The notes beneath the pieces are model-generated. The model was not told the DNA's origin and did not search any database. It saw only the letters and a program-made list of their open reading frames with translations. A stretch of 7,092 nucleotides of DNA from an uncultured Thermoleophilia bacterium. GTDB taxonomy: Bacteria > Actinomycetota > Thermoleophilia > UBA2241. The stretch covers positions 1-7,092 of the forward strand of contig CAIXSE010000469.1 of assembly GCA_903921965.1 (NCBI GenBank). Reading direction: 5' to 3'. Shown piece after piece: positions 1 through 5,366 of the stretch; position 1 is the first letter of the stretch; every line of letters begins with the position of its first letter. A program made the translations under genes and the position numbers.

Positions 1-1524
1 ATCGCGACCGTGGCGAACGATCTGGGCACCACGGTCACGGGCATCCAGACGGCCATCACCCTGTACACGCTGGTGATGGCCTGCCTCATGATCGTCGGCG
101 GCAAGCTCGGCAGCATCATGGGCCGCCGGCGCGCCTTCGCCGTCGGCGCCATCGTCTACGGCTGCGGCTCCCTGACGACGGCCCTGGCGCCGAACCTGGG
201 GGTGCTGCTGCTCGGCTGGTCTCTCCTCGAGGGCATGGGCGCCGCGCTCATCATGCCGGCCATCGTGGCCCTCGTGGCCGGCAACTTCCCGCCGGAGGCG
301 CGGCCCAGGGCCTACGGCCTCGTGGCCGCCGCCGGCGCCATCGCCGTGGCCGTCGGCCCGCTGCTCGGCGGGCTGGTCACCACCTACGCCTCTTGGCGGT
401 ACGTGTTCGCCGGCGAGGTGGTCATCGTGATCTTCATCCTCCTCGTGTCGCGCAAGATCCACGACGCGCCCGTCGACCGCAAGCCGAAGCTCGACGTGAT
501 CGGCGCGGTCCTCTCCTCCACCGGCCTCGCGCTGGCCGTGTTCGGCGTGCTCAAGTCGTCGGAGTGGGGCTGGATCAGGCCCAAGGAGGGCGGCGACGAC
601 ATCCTCGGCCTGTCGCCGACCTTCTGGCTCATCCTGGCCGGTCTGCTCGTGCTGTGGCTCTTCGTACGCTGGCTCTCGCACATGGAGAAGGCCGGCAAGG
701 AGCCCCTCATCGACAGAGCGCTGTTCAAGAGCAAGCAGCTCACCGGAGGGCTCATCGCCTTCATGTTCCAGTTCCTGCTGCAGTCCGGCGTCTTCTTCGT
801 CGTGCCGCTGTACCTCTCGGTGGTGCTCGGCCTGACGGCCGTCGACACCGGCGTGCGCCTGCTGCCGCTCTCCATCGCCCTGCTCGTGGCCGCCGTCGGC
901 GTCCCGCGGTTCTTCCCGCGCGCGCGGCCCCGCGGCGTCGTGCGCCTGGGCATGCTGCTCTTCCTGGCCGGCATCGTGGTGCTCATGACCGGCATCGACG
1001 TCGATGCCACCGAGAAGGTCATCTTCGTGCCGATGGTGCTCGTCGGCCTCGGCATCGGCTGCCTCGCCTCGCAACTCGGCGCCGTGACCGTCTCGGCCGT
1101 GCCCGAGGAGAAGAGCCCGGAGGTGGGCGGCATCCAGAACACGGCCACCAACCTGGGCGCCTCCATCGGCACGGCGCTGGCGGGCTCCGTCATGATCGCC
1201 GTGCTCACCTCGTCCTTCATCACCGGTATCCAGCAGAACCCCGACGTGCCCAGCCAGGTGAAGTCGACCGTCAGCACCGAACTGGCCGCCGGCATCCCGT
1301 TCATCTCCGACGCCGACCTGGAGAAGGGCATGCAGGAGGCCGGGGCGCCGGCGGACGTGACGCAGGTCGTCGTCGACACCAACGAGCAGGCGCGCGTGGA
1401 CGGCCTCGACGCGGCGCTGGCGATCCTGGCACTGCTCGCCGCGGTGGCACTGTTCTTCACGCGCAGCATCCCCGTACGGCCGGTCACCGGGCCGGCGGAG
1501 GCGGAGGCGGCGCAGGGGCCGTGA
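1..1524 (+). CDS. DHA2-family (EmrB/QacA-type) MFS drug exporter, 5' end missing
   Basis: Proton-coupled efflux permease of the inner membrane, drug:H+ antiporter-2 family (14 helices). The frame is open from base 1 and gives 507 residues. The first visible residues (IATVANDLG) match the end of the first periplasmic loop in this family, so the true start and about 30-40 residues with helix 1 lie left of the window; the GTG at base 10 is not a believable start. Motif A is at about residues 34-44 (GGKLGSIMGRRR) and the antiporter motif C ends in GPLLGG at 119-124, followed by WRYVF at 132-136. Hydrophobic helices continue to the C terminus, with the long hydrophilic loop before the last helix (about residues 405-460) that is usual in DHA2 proteins. 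Oddity: the normally acidic residue of motif A is serine (S38). The substrate cannot be read from sequence. Family assignment is secure. Confidence 0.93.
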   Translation: MATVANDLGTTVTGIQTAITLYTLVMACLMIVGGKLGSIMGRRRAFAVGAIVYGCGSLTTALAPNLGVLLLGWSLLEGMGAALIMPAIVALVAGNFPPEARPRAYGLVAAAGAIAVAVGPLLGGLVTTYASWRYVFAGEVVIVIFILLVSRKIHDAPVDRKPKLDVIGAVLSSTGLALAVFGVLKSSEWGWIRPKEGGDDILGLSPTFWLILAGLLVLWLFVRWLSHMEKAGKEPLIDRALFKSKQLTGGLIAFMFQFLLQSGVFFVVPLYLSVVLGLTAVDTGVRLLPLSIALLVAAVGVPRFFPRARPRGVVRLGMLLFLAGIVVLMTGIDVDATEKVIFVPMVLVGLGIGCLASQLGAVTVSAVPEEKSPEVGGIQNTATNLGASIGTALAGSVMIAVLTSSFITGIQQNPDVPSQVKSTVSTELAAGIPFISDADLEKGMQEAGAPADVTQVVVDTNEQARVDGLDAALAILALLAAVALFFTRSIPVRPVTGPAEAEAAQGP

Positions 1525-1532
1525 CCCCCCGG

Positions 1533-1555
1533 GCGACCGCGAAGCTCGCGTGCGC
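1533..1555 (+). terminator. weak hairpin after the exporter gene
   Basis: Nine bases after the exporter stop codon an imperfect hairpin can be drawn: GCG/CGC outer pairs, a 2x2 internal loop, then CGCGA (1538-1542) and TCGCG (1546-1550) around an AGC loop. There is no T-tract. It could weaken read-through into the SHOCT gene, but stems this short arise easily by chance in such GC-rich DNA. Confidence 0.25.
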
Positions 1556-1581
1556 TCTCGGGTAACCACAAGATGACATGA

Positions 1582-1601
1582 CGCCATCCGGCGGATCGGC
1601 G
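1582..1601 (+). repeat. short inverted repeat upstream of the SHOCT gene
   Basis: CGCCATCC (1582-1589) and GGAT plus GGCG (1593-1596, 1598-1601) form an 8-bp stem with one bulged C (1597) and a GGC loop, 25 bases before the SHOCT start. It may be a leader hairpin or a regulator site. I could not find a convincing -35/-10 pair in the 102-base gap 1525-1626, so its role is unknown. Confidence 0.3.
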
Positions 1602-1626
1602 AGTCACGGAGCGAGGAGGATCGCAC

Positions 1627-1938
1627 ATGTTCATGAGGAGAAGGCCGCTGCTCGGTGCCGCCGTCGTCGGCGGCGTCGCCTACCACGCGGGCAAGGTGCG
1701 CACGCAGAACGCGTACCAGGAGGACCAGCAGAACCAGGCGATCGCCGACCTGCAGGCCCAGCAGGCGCAGCAGCAGTACCAGCAGGCGCCGCCGCAGAAC
1801 GCCGCGCCCGCTCCGGCCGCGGCGCCGGCCGGCGGCGTCACCGGGCAGCTCACGCAGCTCAAGGGCCTGCTCGACTCCGGCGTGCTGACGCAGGACGAGT
1901 TCGCCGCCGCCAGGGCCAAGGTGCTGGCCGGCGGCTGA
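1627..1938 (+). CDS. small Gln-rich SHOCT-domain protein
   Basis: 103 residues. The ATG follows GAGGAGGA (1613-1620) with a 6-base gap, an excellent ribosome site; M3 is a less likely alternative. Order of parts: an Arg-rich N terminus (RRR at 4-6), a short apolar stretch (about 7-21, PLLGAAVVGGVAYHA) that is marginal as a membrane anchor, a Gln-rich probable helix or coiled coil (about 27-58), an Ala/Pro linker (59-70), and a C-terminal SHOCT domain (about 74-100), recognisable from LTQLKGLLDSGVLTQDEF followed by AARAKVL. SHOCT is a roughly 30-residue domain found at the C termini of many bacterial proteins of unrelated architecture; its function is not established, and an oligomerisation or interaction role is only suggested. 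The gene precedes the DUF6325-like gene by 70 bases with no strong terminator between, so co-transcription is likely. Precise role unknown. Confidence 0.88.
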   Translation: MFMRRRPLLGAAVVGGVAYHAGKVRTQNAYQEDQQNQAIADLQAQQAQQQYQQAPPQNAAPAPAAAPAGGVTGQLTQLKGLLDSGVLTQDEFAAARAKVLAGG

Positions 1939-2008
1939 GCCGCTCCCTCACGGGGACGAGGGCCGGCGGCCACAGGCTGCCCGGCCCCGGACGAGAAAGG
2001 AACCGCAC

Positions 2009-2473
2009 ATGGGTCCAGTACAGGTCCTCGTCGTGGGCTTCGGCCCCGACGCACAGTTCACCGGCAAGGCGCTCGACGAACTCAGGCGGCTCACCGACGC
2101 CGACGTGGTGCGCCTGGTCGACCTCCTCTTCGTGCGCAAGACCGAGGACGGCAGGGTCGAGAAGATCGAAGTGACGGACGACGCCGAGCTCGCCGACCTC
2201 GGCGCCCTCGCCGGCGGCCTGCTCGGGCTCGGCGAGGAGGCCGGTGCCGAGGCGCTCGCCGAACAGGGCTCCGTGTTCACCGACGAGCAGGTCTGGTACC
2301 TCGGCGACGACCTGCCCGTGGGCGACATCGTCGCCATCGCCGTGCTCGAGCACACCTGGGCGCAGCCGCTGCGCGACGCCATGGCCGAGGCCGGCGGGGT
2401 GGCGCTCGCCGACCACTGGCTGCACCCGTCGGACCTGGAGCAGGTCGGCAGGGAGCTCGGTCTGTCTGTCTGA
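2009..2473 (+). CDS. DUF6325-like protein of unknown function
   Basis: 154 residues, probably cytoplasmic. The ATG follows AAGGAA (1997-2002) with a 6-base gap. The N terminus reads as a beta strand plus helix (VQVLVVGF at 5-11, ALDELRRL at 21-28), then VVRLVDLLFVRKTEDG at 33-48 and a strand (VEKIEV). A Gly/Ala-rich segment LGALAGGLLGLGEEAG follows at 64-79. The C-terminal half has an acidic stretch, then VGDIVAIAVLEHTWAQPLRDA (about 104-124) and a final GGVALADHWL. This pattern resembles the actinobacterial DUF6325 family, itself reminiscent of DUF1269-type proteins; the assignment is from memory of the family, not a search. Proteins of this type often sit beside SHOCT-domain genes, as here. 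No catalytic motif or convincing membrane helix is visible. A strong hairpin closes the unit 24 bases downstream. Function unknown. Confidence 0.85.
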   Translation: MGPVQVLVVGFGPDAQFTGKALDELRRLTDADVVRLVDLLFVRKTEDGRVEKIEVTDDAELADLGALAGGLLGLGEEAGAEALAEQGSVFTDEQVWYLGDDLPVGDIVAIAVLEHTWAQPLRDAMAEAGGVALADHWLHPSDLEQVGRELGLSV

Positions 2474-2497
2474 GCGGCGCGCGAGACGCGAGGCCGC

Positions 2498-2533
2498 GAC
2501 GGGCGGGGAGGCCGCAGGGCCGCCCCGCCCGTC
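2498..2533 (+). terminator. strong GC hairpin ending the SHOCT/DUF6325 unit
   Basis: Arms GACGGGCGGGG (2498-2508) and CCCCGCCCGTC (2523-2533) are perfect 11-bp complements. Inside, an A/G mismatch is followed by GGCC/GGCC (2510-2513, 2518-2521) closing on a GCAG tetraloop. It starts 24 bases past the DUF6325-like stop codon. No T-tract follows, as is common for terminators in GC-rich actinobacteria. It separates this unit from the DUF2252 gene. Confidence 0.7.
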
Positions 2534-2585
2534 TGCGTCCGCACCTCCTCACGCGCGGCGCGGCCACGCGCGCGGCCCGGCCGAT

Positions 2586-2594
2586 GGGTATCAT
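2586..2594 (+). promoter_or_regulatory. possible -10 region for the DUF2252 gene
   Basis: GGGTATCAT stands out in an otherwise GC-only gap, 57 bases before the DUF2252 start and downstream of the previous terminator. TATCAT (2589-2594) fits a TAnnnT -10 box; GGGTAT (2586-2591) also resembles the -10 of actinobacterial stress sigma factors (SigB/SigF type). No matching -35 (TTGACA or GTTT) is visible at the right distance, so this stays tentative. CGATG/CATCG (2582-2586, 2592-2596) also form a small palindrome across it. Confidence 0.35.
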
Positions 2595-2612
2595 CGCAGG
2601 CAGACGTGGCTG

Positions 2613-2628
2613 CCGCCGGACCCGGCGG
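2613..2628 (+). repeat. leader inverted repeat before the DUF2252 ribosome site
   Basis: CCGCCGG (2613-2619) and CCGGCGG (2622-2628) are perfect 7-bp complements separated by only AC, so the RNA stem would have 6 bp and a 4-base loop. It lies 8 bases before the ribosome site. It could affect translation or be a regulator site, but could equally be chance in GC-rich DNA. Confidence 0.3.
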
Positions 2629-2636
2629 ACCCGACC

Positions 2637-2644
2637 GAGGGGAG
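2637..2644 (+). promoter_or_regulatory. ribosome binding site fixing the DUF2252 start
   Basis: GAGGGGAG lies 7 bases before ATG 2652. The frame is open far upstream (to about 2244), but that stretch overlaps the DUF6325-like gene and codes for Arg/Pro/Ser-rich shadow sequence, so this site decides the start. Confidence 0.7.
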
Positions 2645-2651
2645 CGAGGCG

Positions 2652-4049
2652 ATGAGCGACCAGACCGCGCGCGCGACGAGGAAACACCCGACGCTCGACG
2701 AGCGCGTCGCCCGCGGGCGCGCCGCCCGCGAACCCGCGCCGCGCAAGGCGCTGGCCGAGCTGAGCCCGGCCGCGGACCGCGACCCCCTGGCGATCCTCGG
2801 CGCCCAGGACGCCGGCCGCCAGCAGGACCTCGTGCCGATCCGCTACGGGCGCATGGCGGGGTCACCGTTCGCCTTCCTCCGCGGCGCCGCCGCCGTGATG
2901 GCCGCCGACATCGCGCCTTCGCCGGTGAGCGGCCTGCGCGTGCAGGCCATCGGCGACGCCCACATCTCCAACTTCGGCGCGTTCGCCAGCCCCGACCGCC
3001 GGCTCGTCTTCGACGCCAACGACTTCGACGAGACGCTGCCGGCGCCGTGGGAGTGGGACGTCAAGCGGCTCGTGGCGAGCGCGGCGGTCGCGACGCTGGA
3101 CTACGGCCGCGACGCCGCCGCTGCTGCGGCCGCCGCGGAGCGCGCCGCGGCCGTCTACCGCACCTCGATGGCGGGCTTCGCCGCGGCCCACACGCTCGAC
3201 GTGTGGTACGCGCACGTGGACGTCGAGGACCTCGCCGCGCAGCTCGCCTCGAAGAAGAACCGCGCCGCCGTCGACAAGCAGCTGGCCCGGATCCGCACGC
3301 GCACCGGGGCCCACGTGATCGGCAAGCTCACCGAGGTCGTCGACGGCCGGCTGCGTTTCAGGAGCCAGCCGCCGCTCGTCACGCCGCTGCGCGAGCTGGT
3401 CGCGGAGGACGACACCGACGAGACGAAGGCGACGGTCGTCGCGGGGTACGAGGCGTACCGCGCCACGCTGGCGCCGGAGCTGCGTGCCCTGCTCGACCGC
3501 TTCCGCATGGTCGACATCGCCCGCAAGGTCGTCGGGGTGGGGAGCGTCGGGACCCGTTGCTTCATCGCCCTGCTGCTCGGACGCGACGAGGACGACGCCC
3601 TGGTGCTGCAGTTCAAGCAGGCCGTCTCCTCGGTCCTCGAGCCCTACGCCGGCCGCAGCACGTACCGCCACCACGGCGCCCGCGTCGTGCACGGACAGCG
3701 CGCCGTGCAGCTCAACGGCGACATCTTCCTCGGCTGGAGCACGCTCAAGGACCGGGACCAGCACTTCTACTGGCGGCAGCTCAAGGACATGAAGGCGTCG
3801 GCCGAGATCGGCCTCCTCGGGCCGAAGCAGTTCACGCGGTACCTGGACGTCTGCTCCTGGTGCCTGGCCGACGCGCACGCACGCTCCGGGGATCCCGTGG
3901 CGCTGGCCGCCTACCTCGGCAAGGGCAGCGTCTTCGACAGGGCCATGGCCGCGTTCGCCGTCGCCTACGCCCGCCAGACGAAAGCCGACTGGCAGGCGCT
4001 CAAGGAGGCGATCGCCGGCGGCCGCATCGAGGCGCAGGCCGGCGTGTGA
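2652..4049 (+). CDS. DUF2252 (COG4320) family protein, kinase-like motifs
   Basis: 465 residues, a usual length for the family, with no signal peptide or membrane helix, so probably cytoplasmic. The family is uncharacterised. Hallmarks are plain: RYGRMAGSPFAFLRGAA (64-80), GDAHISNFG (101-109), LVFDANDFDETLPAPWEWDV (118-137) then KRL, and near the C terminus YLDVCSWCLADAHARSGD (397-414). GDAHISNFG has the D-x4-N spacing of the catalytic loop of kinase-like phosphotransferases (D102, N107), and FDANDFD (120-126) resembles their metal-binding strand. A Gly-rich turn VGVGSVGT (294-301), a lysine in VLQFKQA (K322) and E330 resemble an N-lobe, but they come after the catalytic loop instead of before it. 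An ATP-dependent phosphotransferase function is therefore an inference, not known. The gene is bounded by hairpins on both sides and appears to be transcribed alone. Family certain, activity unknown. Confidence 0.93.
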   Translation: MSDQTARATRKHPTLDERVARGRAAREPAPRKALAELSPAADRDPLAILGAQDAGRQQDLVPIRYGRMAGSPFAFLRGAAAVMAADIAPSPVSGLRVQAIGDAHISNFGAFASPDRRLVFDANDFDETLPAPWEWDVKRLVASAAVATLDYGRDAAAAAAAAERAAAVYRTSMAGFAAAHTLDVWYAHVDVEDLAAQLASKKNRAAVDKQLARIRTRTGAHVIGKLTEVVDGRLRFRSQPPLVTPLRELVAEDDTDETKATVVAGYEAYRATLAPELRALLDRFRMVDIARKVVGVGSVGTRCFIALLLGRDEDDALVLQFKQAVSSVLEPYAGRSTYRHHGARVVHGQRAVQLNGDIFLGWSTLKDRDQHFYWRQLKDMKASAEIGLLGPKQFTRYLDVCSWCLADAHARSGDPVALAAYLGKGSVFDRAMAAFAVAYARQTKADWQALKEAIAGGRIEAQAGV

Positions 4050-4054
4050 CGCCG

Positions 4055-4077
4055 CTGCGGCGCGCGGTGCGCCGCAG
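4055..4077 (+). terminator. GC hairpin after the DUF2252 gene
   Basis: CTGCGGCGC (4055-4063) and GCGCCGCAG (4069-4077) form a perfect 9-bp stem with a GCGGT loop, starting 6 bases after the stop codon. No T-tract follows. Position and stem strength fit a transcription terminator. Confidence 0.6.
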
Positions 4078-4132
4078 GTGAGGCCTGCCCCCCATGCAGC
4101 GGCACTCGAACGCGAGCAGAGCCGCCGGCTGG

Positions 4133-4138
4133 TATGCT
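4133..4138 (+). promoter_or_regulatory. possible -10 box for the EamA transporter gene
   Basis: TATGCT (in GGTATGCT) fits the TAnnnT -10 pattern and is a rare AT-containing spot in the gap 4050-4214. A -35 is not clear: TCGAAC at 4106-4111 is the nearest candidate but sits 21 bases away, which is too far for a normal promoter. Low certainty. Confidence 0.3.
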
Positions 4139-4155
4139 CACCCGAGCGGGTGAGC
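4136..4155. promoter_or_regulatory. perfect 8-4-8 palindrome, possible operator
   Basis: GCTCACCC (4136-4143) and GGGTGAGC (4148-4155) are perfect complements around GAGC, 60 bases before the EamA transporter start. It overlaps the possible -10 box and would cover the transcription start, the usual place for a repressor operator of TetR, MarR or GntR type. As RNA it would be a stable leader hairpin. It lies 58 bases past the DUF2252 terminator, so a second terminator is less likely. No regulator gene is visible nearby. Confidence 0.4.
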
Positions 4156-4203
4156 TGCCCTGACATGGCCGGCCGATGGCGCGGGCCGGGCAGCGAAGGC
4201 CCC

Positions 4204-4211
4204 GAGGGAGG
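4204..4211 (+). promoter_or_regulatory. ribosome binding site selecting GTG 4215
   Basis: GAGGGAGG precedes GTG 4215. The gap is 3 bases from the GGAGG core or 6 bases from the GAGGG core (4204-4208). The alternative ATG at 4176 has no purine-rich site before it and would add an Arg-rich tail (RAGQRRPRGRR) unlike the family. Confidence 0.55.
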
Positions 4212-4214
4212 CGT

Positions 4215-5237
4215 GTGGGGGTTTCGATCGAGTCCCGGGAGGCGGCCGAGGGCCGCACGTCGGCCGTGCCGTACGCCGGACTCGCGTGGGCCCTCCTCTC
4301 CGGCGTGTTCTGGGCGATCGACGGCGTCATCCTCGGCCTGGCCCTGGCGGCGGCGCCGTTCGCGGGGGCCTCGGCCTTCGCAGGCCCGCTGGCGGCCGCG
4401 GCCCTGCACGACGGCCTCGCCACCGCCTGGATGCTCGGCTTCAACGGCGTCACCGGACGCCTGCGCGAGCTGCCCCGCGCGCTGCTCACCCGTCACGGCC
4501 TCGTCCTGTGCGCGGCCGCCGTCATCGGCGGCCCCATCGCCATGTCCGGCTACCTGTTCGGCATCAAGTACGCCGGGCCGGCCTACACGCTGGCCATCAG
4601 CGCCACCTACCCCGCCGTGGGGGCCGCCCTCTCGCGCGTCTTCCTGAAGGAGCACGTGAGCCGGCGCGGCTGGGCCGGCGTGGCGCTCACCGTGCTCGGG
4701 GCGGCGATCGTCAGCTACACACCGCCCTCCGGCGCCCTGCCGTACTTCTACCTCGGCATCCTCTGCGCGGTCGTCGCGACCCTCGGCTGGGGCGTGGAGG
4801 GCGTGCTGGCCGTCCACGCCATGAAGGCCGTGGAACCGGTCGTGGCCGGCACCCTGCGCATGACCACGTCGTTCGTCATCTACGTGTGCGTGGTGCTGCC
4901 GCTCGCCGGCGCCTTCGGCCTGTTCGCGAGCGCCTTCGGACAGCGGAGCTTCTGGCTGCTGCTGGCGTGCGCGGCCGCGGGGGCGGCGTCCTTCCTGACG
5001 TACTACGCCGCCAACCACCTCGCCGGCGCCAGCAAGGCCATGCCGATCAACTCGCTCTACGCCGTCTGGGCCGTCGTCCTCTCCATCGTCCTGACCGGCC
5101 TGCACCCGACGGCGCAGCTTCTGGCGGGTGTGGTCGTCACCTTCTGCGGCGCCCTGCTGGTGGTCTCCGGCGCCGCGCACGGCCCGTCCGGCGACCTGGA
5201 CGAGGACGAGGCGATCTTCCCGCCGGCGGCGCGCTGA
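4215..5237 (+). CDS. EamA/DMT-family 10-helix transporter
   Basis: 340 residues from a GTG start; inner-membrane permease of the drug/metabolite transporter superfamily. Two EamA repeats are visible, about 20-168 and 175-320, each with five hydrophobic segments. In the first repeat the conserved end reads YTLAISATYPAVGAALSRVF (124-143), then LKEHVSRRGWAGVALTVLGA (144-163). The second repeat ends with SLYAVWAVVLSIVLTGLHPT (280-299) before a last helix around 302-320. Family members export or import amino acids, nucleotides, sugars or drugs; the substrate here cannot be told. Family-typical length, with a short hydrophilic N terminus (1-18) and an acidic C-terminal tail (DLDEDE at 327-332). It has its own possible promoter and palindrome upstream and hairpins downstream, so it is probably a single-gene unit. 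Assignment secure at family level, start less so. Confidence 0.9.
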   Translation: MGVSIESREAAEGRTSAVPYAGLAWALLSGVFWAIDGVILGLALAAAPFAGASAFAGPLAAAALHDGLATAWMLGFNGVTGRLRELPRALLTRHGLVLCAAAVIGGPIAMSGYLFGIKYAGPAYTLAISATYPAVGAALSRVFLKEHVSRRGWAGVALTVLGAAIVSYTPPSGALPYFYLGILCAVVATLGWGVEGVLAVHAMKAVEPVVAGTLRMTTSFVIYVCVVLPLAGAFGLFASAFGQRSFWLLLACAAAGAASFLTYYAANHLAGASKAMPINSLYAVWAVVLSIVLTGLHPTAQLLAGVVVTFCGALLVVSGAAHGPSGDLDEDEAIFPPAAR

Positions 5238-5279
5238 CGCCTCGGCGCGCGGAGCGGCGGCGCGCCGGCGGCGCGCTGA
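5221..5279 (+). repeat. 17-bp direct repeat carrying the EamA gene stop codon
   Basis: CGCCGGCGGCGCGCTGA occurs at 5221-5237, where it is the end of the EamA gene, and again exactly at 5263-5279. The offset is 42 bases, so the second copy is in the same frame and holds a second in-frame TGA. The bases between copies do not repeat the upstream sequence, so it is not a simple tandem duplication. Confidence 0.6.
5243..5267 (+). terminator. hairpin just after the EamA gene
   Basis: CGGCGCGC (5243-5250) and GCGCGCCG (5260-5267) form a perfect 8-bp stem with a 9-base loop, 5 bases past the stop codon. No T-tract follows. A plausible terminator for the + strand, backed up by the larger hairpin at 5320-5359. 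Confidence 0.45.
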
Positions 5280-5319
5280 GCCGGCGGGTGAGGCGCGCGG
5301 CCGGCCGTTTCCCCGCGCC

Positions 5320-5359
5320 GGCGCCGGGCCGGAGACCATGCGGCCCCCGGCCCGGCGCC
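5320..5359. terminator. 13-bp-arm hairpin between convergent genes, probable bidirectional terminator
   Basis: GGCGCCGGGCCGG (5320-5332) and CCGGCCCGGCGCC (5347-5359) are perfect 13-bp complements with a 14-base loop. It begins 7 bases past the stop codon of the - strand lipoprotein gene (5367) and 82 bases past the + strand EamA stop. Being symmetrical, it could end transcripts from both sides. There is no T-tract on either strand. Confidence 0.7.
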
Positions 5360-5366
5360 CGACACC

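Noticed and set aside
1560..1565. GGGTAA as a stress-sigma (SigB-type) -10 for the SHOCT gene
   Set aside because: No GTTT-like -35 is present about 15 bases upstream, and the match to GGGTAT is incomplete.
384..1634. 416-residue open frame on the - strand
   Set aside because: It is antisense to the exporter, Ser/Thr/Arg/Pro-rich and without domains or a convincing ribosome site. The + strand frame has clear MFS motifs throughout.
2244..2651. N-terminal extension of the DUF2252 frame
   Set aside because: It overlaps the DUF6325-like gene, encodes low-complexity Arg/Ser/Pro sequence unlike the family, and crosses the 2498-2533 hairpin. ATG 2652 has a good ribosome site.
4100..4214. Riboswitch upstream of the EamA transporter
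   Set aside because: Stems can be drawn, but no core motif of the guanidine, SAM, glycine, cobalamin, TPP or c-di-AMP classes is present, so I did not call one.
2862..5339. 825-residue open frame on the - strand
   Set aside because: It lies opposite the DUF2252 and EamA genes, is rich in Arg/Gly/Ala/Asp with no recognisable domain, and runs through the terminator hairpins. It is a shadow caused by G/C at third codon positions.
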